Source: JBKBUF01 sp046290815 (GTDB lineage Bacteria > Bacteroidota > Bacteroidia > Cytophagales > Cytophagaceae). Taken from it: a DNA stretch of 64,000 nt. The stretch's first letter is position 1; each line of letters opens with the position of its first letter. The notes beneath the pieces are model-generated. The model was not told the DNA's origin. It was given only the letters and a program-made list of their open reading frames with translations, and did not search any database. Shown in pieces: positions 60,800 to 64,000 of this stretch. Location: assembly GCA_046290815.1 (NCBI GenBank), contig JBKBUF010000009.1:62001-126000 (forward strand). Reading direction: 5' to 3'. The translations under genes were made by a program, and so were the position numbers.

Positions 60800-63178
60800 T
60801 TAATTTTTAATAAGTTTTTCTACAAACTGAAGACCGTTGTTAGAAATTCTCATAAAATAAACTCCTTCAGGCAAAAAAGATAAATCAAGTTTAACCAATG
60901 ATCCTTCACCTTGATAAACTGGTCTGCCAAAATTATCGGTAATAAGAATTTGTGAATGAGCATCAGAGGTAAAAAAATAAAGCCCTTCTGATGGATTTGG
61001 GAACACCTTATAATTCTTTTCAACCGCTTTAGTACCGGTAATAACTACCGGAATTATTGATGACTCATATTTCTTACCATCTAAATCCTCTAGTTCCACT
61101 GAATAATCACCTGATTGGACCGGTGTGTATTCTTTTTGATTTGCAGACTCAATGAAAGATCCGTTTCGCCTCCATCTGTAGGATCTTGCATTGGACGCAA
61201 CCAGTGTATTTCCATCCTGAGATATGTAAGTGCCGACCATGAAATCCTTAAGAAAAAGGGTTCCGTAGAATTTGGGGGTCGACCAGATTGCTCCATCTGA
61301 CCCGGGATTTACCTGGAATATAACACCAGCAATTTTCGTCCAATCAAATTCTCCGGGGCAAAAACAATTCCAGTCAAAATAATGTCCATTAGTAAGATCA
61401 ATATTAACTTCTTTCTCAGCATTTGCCGGGATAATAACATTGGCAGTTTTATACCCTTCAGGCCCCCATGTTCCATCCCCTATATCAGCAAGGATATTAA
61501 CACTTTTACCATTAATGTCTACCAGTTGAATCCATACATCAGCATCGCTATTTGTAGGATTTTGAATTACCATATGTACATTTGCATTTCCGGAAAGATC
61601 GAGAGTGGAATCTGCATTTTCAAAAGCCCAAAACACTCCGAAAGAATTCCAATGCGGATCGCCGCCATTAACTTCTATCTTTAGCTTACCGTCGCCTATA
61701 CGTGATAAATCATACACGGACGATGCCCACCAGATCATTGGATATCCCGAAGCAATATTTGTATATGGTTCTTTGGTCGCAAAATCATCTTTAACAAATG
61801 TTTTATTTACCCCATTTAACATAGATATCGCCACGAAAACAGGATTTGAAAAATTCGGGCATTCATCCTGGGAAATATTTACTCTATATTCTCCAGAGTT
61901 TTCTATTGATAAGGTTTTACCATTTTGACCTGATATAGGGCTGTCAAATCTATACCATTGGTAATATGTCGCATCAGAGGCCGTTAATACATAACCCTCT
62001 TTGGAAATAACCGGTTGTGCTCCTACAGTCGTAACATTAATGTTAAGCTTTTCAGATTCTACTGTCCCGCACACATTGTTCATTTCGCAATACAACTCCC
62101 CCGAAACGGAACCTGCCTTTACCTTTATAATATGTTTTTCCTCTTCGATGACCTCTGATCCCGCCGGAAGATGCCAAGTGTAAGAAGAAATATTTGAAGT
62201 TTGTGCGACAGAATAAAAATTTTCTGACCTTTCACAAACCTCCACTACACCCGATACCGCTAAAGAATTTATAGGACTAAACAATGTCACATTCATTTCA
62301 CTAACAGAACCATTACAACCAGTTTTGGATGGCAACACAGTAACTAAACCTCCTTTCGTGCCGAAGTTTACAGTAATTACATGGCTTCCTTGCCCTGTAA
62401 TAATTTCAGCTTCATCCGGCACAGTCCATAAATAATTGGTGGCCCCATCTACGACAGGGACAGAAAAGGTTATCCCTGTAGCATTAGTACAGATAGATGA
62501 AATTCCTTCCATAGCCTCAGTAAAATTTAAGCAAGGTTCAGAGCCTAACTGAAAGGAGCTAAAATTAACCTGTCCTGTAAAAAGTGGTAAATCATTCAGT
62601 GCACCTGCCCCGCCGTTAAATTGAAAATTGATTCCCATCACTTTATCCCATCTGAAATTTTTCTCCAGCTTAGGACATGTTGCAGGTGAATTGCATAACC
62701 AGGAAGATGCAACATAACTTCCTGAAAGTTCCAGCATGACATTCTTAGACTGACCGGGATATATTGTATCAGCTATACCTTTTTTGCTCCCAAAGCTTCC
62801 ATCCCCGGTATCCTTTTGAATGCTTAAATTATTATTATCAATATCTATAAGAGATAAATTGATCACTAATTTTGTAGATGTCAGATTTTCTACATTGAAA
62901 GAAACAAACGCACCTGTACGTAAATCCAAGCCATTGGAAAAATGCAAACCGAATGAGGAATAACTAGGATCTGCGCCATTTGCTGTTACATGTAATTTAT
63001 TATTTCCCAGACGGGAAATCGAATAGGTGCCGGATTCGTTTACCCACCAAAATGCTCCATCATATGAAGTAGTTGATGCGAAATCATCATATACATAAGT
63101 CTGATGCGCACCGGGTGTTTGTGCTTTTGACAAACTAATAAAAAATAATAAGGAGATAGTTAAAAATAGTTTTTTCAT
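60800..63178 (-). CDS. T9SS type A sorted surface protein with two CBM-like modules and Ig/PKD-like domains
   Basis: A 792-residue protein starting at the ATG at 63178 (MKKLFLTISLLFF, signal peptide ending SKAQ); the longer frame to 63214 is spurious. Module A (about residues 25-220) and module B (about 460-665) are duplicates: YVYDDFASTT against FVKDDFATKE, SISRLGNNKLHVTANGADPS against LSRIGDGKLKIEVNGGDPH. Between them are PKD/Ig-like segments (EVCERSENFYSVAQTSNISS). The C-terminus VFPNPSEGLYFFTS ... ILITDNFGRPVYQG ... LPEGVYFMRISN is a T9SS type A sorting domain. It is likely displayed or secreted and may bind polysaccharide. Confidence 0.85.
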   Translation of the reverse strand: MKKLFLTISLLFFISLSKAQTPGAHQTYVYDDFASTTSYDGAFWWVNESGTYSISRLGNNKLHVTANGADPSYSSFGLHFSNGLDLRTGAFVSFNVENLTSTKLVINLSLIDIDNNNLSIQKDTGDGSFGSKKGIADTIYPGQSKNVMLELSGSYVASSWLCNSPATCPKLEKNFRWDKVMGINFQFNGGAGALNDLPLFTGQVNFSSFQLGSEPCLNFTEAMEGISSICTNATGITFSVPVVDGATNYLWTVPDEAEIITGQGSHVITVNFGTKGGLVTVLPSKTGCNGSVSEMNVTLFSPINSLAVSGVVEVCERSENFYSVAQTSNISSYTWHLPAGSEVIEEEKHIIKVKAGSVSGELYCEMNNVCGTVESEKLNINVTTVGAQPVISKEGYVLTASDATYYQWYRFDSPISGQNGKTLSIENSGEYRVNISQDECPNFSNPVFVAISMLNGVNKTFVKDDFATKEPYTNIASGYPMIWWASSVYDLSRIGDGKLKIEVNGGDPHWNSFGVFWAFENADSTLDLSGNANVHMVIQNPTNSDADVWIQLVDINGKSVNILADIGDGTWGPEGYKTANVIIPANAEKEVNIDLTNGHYFDWNCFCPGEFDWTKIAGVIFQVNPGSDGAIWSTPKFYGTLFLKDFMVGTYISQDGNTLVASNARSYRWRRNGSFIESANQKEYTPVQSGDYSVELEDLDGKKYESSIIPVVITGTKAVEKNYKVFPNPSEGLYFFTSDAHSQILITDNFGRPVYQGEGSLVKLDLSFLPEGVYFMRISNNGLQFVEKLIKN

Positions 63179-63301
63179 ATTTTGATTATTTAATTGTATT
63201 CCTAAATAACACAAACACCCAAAAAGTAACCTAGATCAATAAAAATTATTTACATCATTCGGCCAAGCTTTCTGTGAAGCTACTTTCGCTGTAAAGGAAC
63301 T

Positions 63302-64000
63302 TTATTTTTTTGTAATTGTCCTTTGTTCTATAACCTTACCTTGTATTTTTAGCACCACCAGGTAAAGACCATCGGCCATAGACTCAAATGGAATATTACA
63401 ATAACCTGAATTTAAAAAGGCAGAATATACCTTGCTACCTTTTCCATTGTATATGTCAACTTCAAAATCTGATCCTTGATAGCAGATTGTTAAATTATCC
63501 TTAACAGGGACGGGAAACACATTAAAAAATGGATCATCACTATCGGAAGAAAGGTCTGTAATGGCAGGTGTTATTTTCCTAATACTATGATTGTAGAGAT
63601 CAGCAACAAATATATTCCCGGTTGCATCTGTGGCAAAAGATACAGCCATCTTAAATTGTGCAAATGAAGCAGGACCATCAGTATTGCCGTAGGCTCCATT
63701 ACCGACAAAAGTTGACACAACTCCTGAAGGACTAATCTTACGTACTTTATGAGTTCCATCTCCTACATAAACATTTCCTAAGGCATCAAGGCCTATTCCT
63801 GTAGGCCATGCAAAAGACGCGCTTTCAGCATCACCGTCGTTATTTCCTGTATTACCATTTCCTGCCAAGGTAGATACATAACCTAATGAGGTTATTTTTC
63901 TGACTTTTTGATTAACCTGGTCTGCAACATAAACATTTCCGAAATTATCCACTGCAAGTCCTGCAGGTCGATTAAATGAAGCAATATTACCTTCTCCATT
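63302..64000 (-). CDS. NHL-repeat protein with T9SS sorting domain (partial, N-terminus beyond right edge)
   Basis: The frame is open from base 64000 to the stop at 63302. The N-terminal part of what is visible has repeated NHL beta-propeller units (PAGLAVDNFGNVYVADQ, PTGIGLDALGNVYVGDG and SFATDATGNIFVADLYNHS, each followed by RKI). The C-terminus VFPVPVKDNLTICYQGS ... VDIYNGKGSKVY ... MADGLYLVVLKIQ is a T9SS type A sorting domain. The visible part lacks any start; a GTG at 63952 is internal. It precedes the 792-residue protein on the same strand by 123 bases, so both surface proteins may be co-expressed. Confidence 0.87.
   Translation of the reverse strand, partial: NGEGNIASFNRPAGLAVDNFGNVYVADQVNQKVRKITSLGYVSTLAGNGNTGNNDGDAESASFAWPTGIGLDALGNVYVGDGTHKVRKISPSGVVSTFVGNGAYGNTDGPASFAQFKMAVSFATDATGNIFVADLYNHSIRKITPAITDLSSDSDDPFFNVFPVPVKDNLTICYQGSDFEVDIYNGKGSKVYSAFLNSGYCNIPFESMADGLYLVVLKIQGKVIEQRTITKK

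Noticed and set aside
63179..63214. Twelve-residue N-terminal extension of the T9SS protein
   Set aside because: The internal ATG at 63178 begins a typical signal peptide; the extension does not.

Overview
The window is chromosomal DNA from a Bacteroidota bacterium, most likely a cytophaga-type member of the Cytophagales (the genus is only a guess: Cytophaga or Sporocytophaga). Four observations support this. Secreted proteins at the right end carry type IX secretion (T9SS) C-terminal sorting domains. Promoters follow the Bacteroidota form, TTG at -33 and TAnnTTTG at -7, with few Shine-Dalgarno sites. The gene order coaX / outer-membrane protein / lptC / ppiD is a familiar Bacteroidota neighbourhood. 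CarB lacks its C-terminal regulatory domain. The DNA is AT-rich, densely coding and mostly housekeeping. I see no insertion sequence, prophage, integrase or CRISPR array.

Layout. 1-9 kb: uvrA (cut by the left edge), a lytic transglycosylase, a LOG-family protein, a TIGR01777 epimerase, a MoxR ATPase and a PQQ-type sugar dehydrogenase lipoprotein. 9.0-9.35 kb: tRNA-Leu(TAA), a decayed tRNA-Leu copy and tRNA-Gly(GCC), with a good promoter and terminators. 9.5-13.2 kb: an arginase-fold protein with altered metal ligands, a cytochrome b5 domain protein, a sugar kinase and MurQ; together with anmK at 18.5 kb these form a peptidoglycan-recycling set. 13.4-18.4 kb: the ppiD/lptC/OMP/coaX operon. 19.6-27.2 kb: plsY, a 1666-residue secreted protein of unknown function, prmA and tpiA. 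27.3-35.1 kb: a glycosyltransferase, carB, accD, fba and a SprT-like protein. 35.2-39.8 kb: an AsmA-like protein and metX under a SAM-I riboswitch. 40-44.1 kb: a type III polyketide synthase cluster (PKS, methyltransferase, UbiA prenyltransferase, flavoprotein). 44.2-49.2 kb: a TrmH methyltransferase, mutS and small conserved proteins. 49.2-57.5 kb: a lipopolysaccharide region with a GT9 glycosyltransferase, a methyltransferase, a large membrane protein and the kdnB-kdnA/kdsB genes that make and activate 8-amino-Kdo. 57.6-64 kb: a hypothetical protein, a radical SAM protein, a PhoX-like protein and two T9SS cargo proteins, the last cut by the right edge.

The most interesting material is (1) the type III PKS/UbiA/flavoprotein/methyltransferase cluster, probably making a prenylated or methylated polyketide lipid or quinone; (2) a heptamer repeat (AATTAAG)n found at three gene ends, twice fused to very long perfect hairpins whose arms contain the same sequence and the neighbouring stop codon; (3) the 8-amino-Kdo gene set; (4) the SAM-I riboswitch with a complete promoter; (5) a ureohydrolase-fold protein that has lost two of six metal ligands; and (6) a tRNA-Leu relic. 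All functional calls rest on reading motifs and context; no database search was run.
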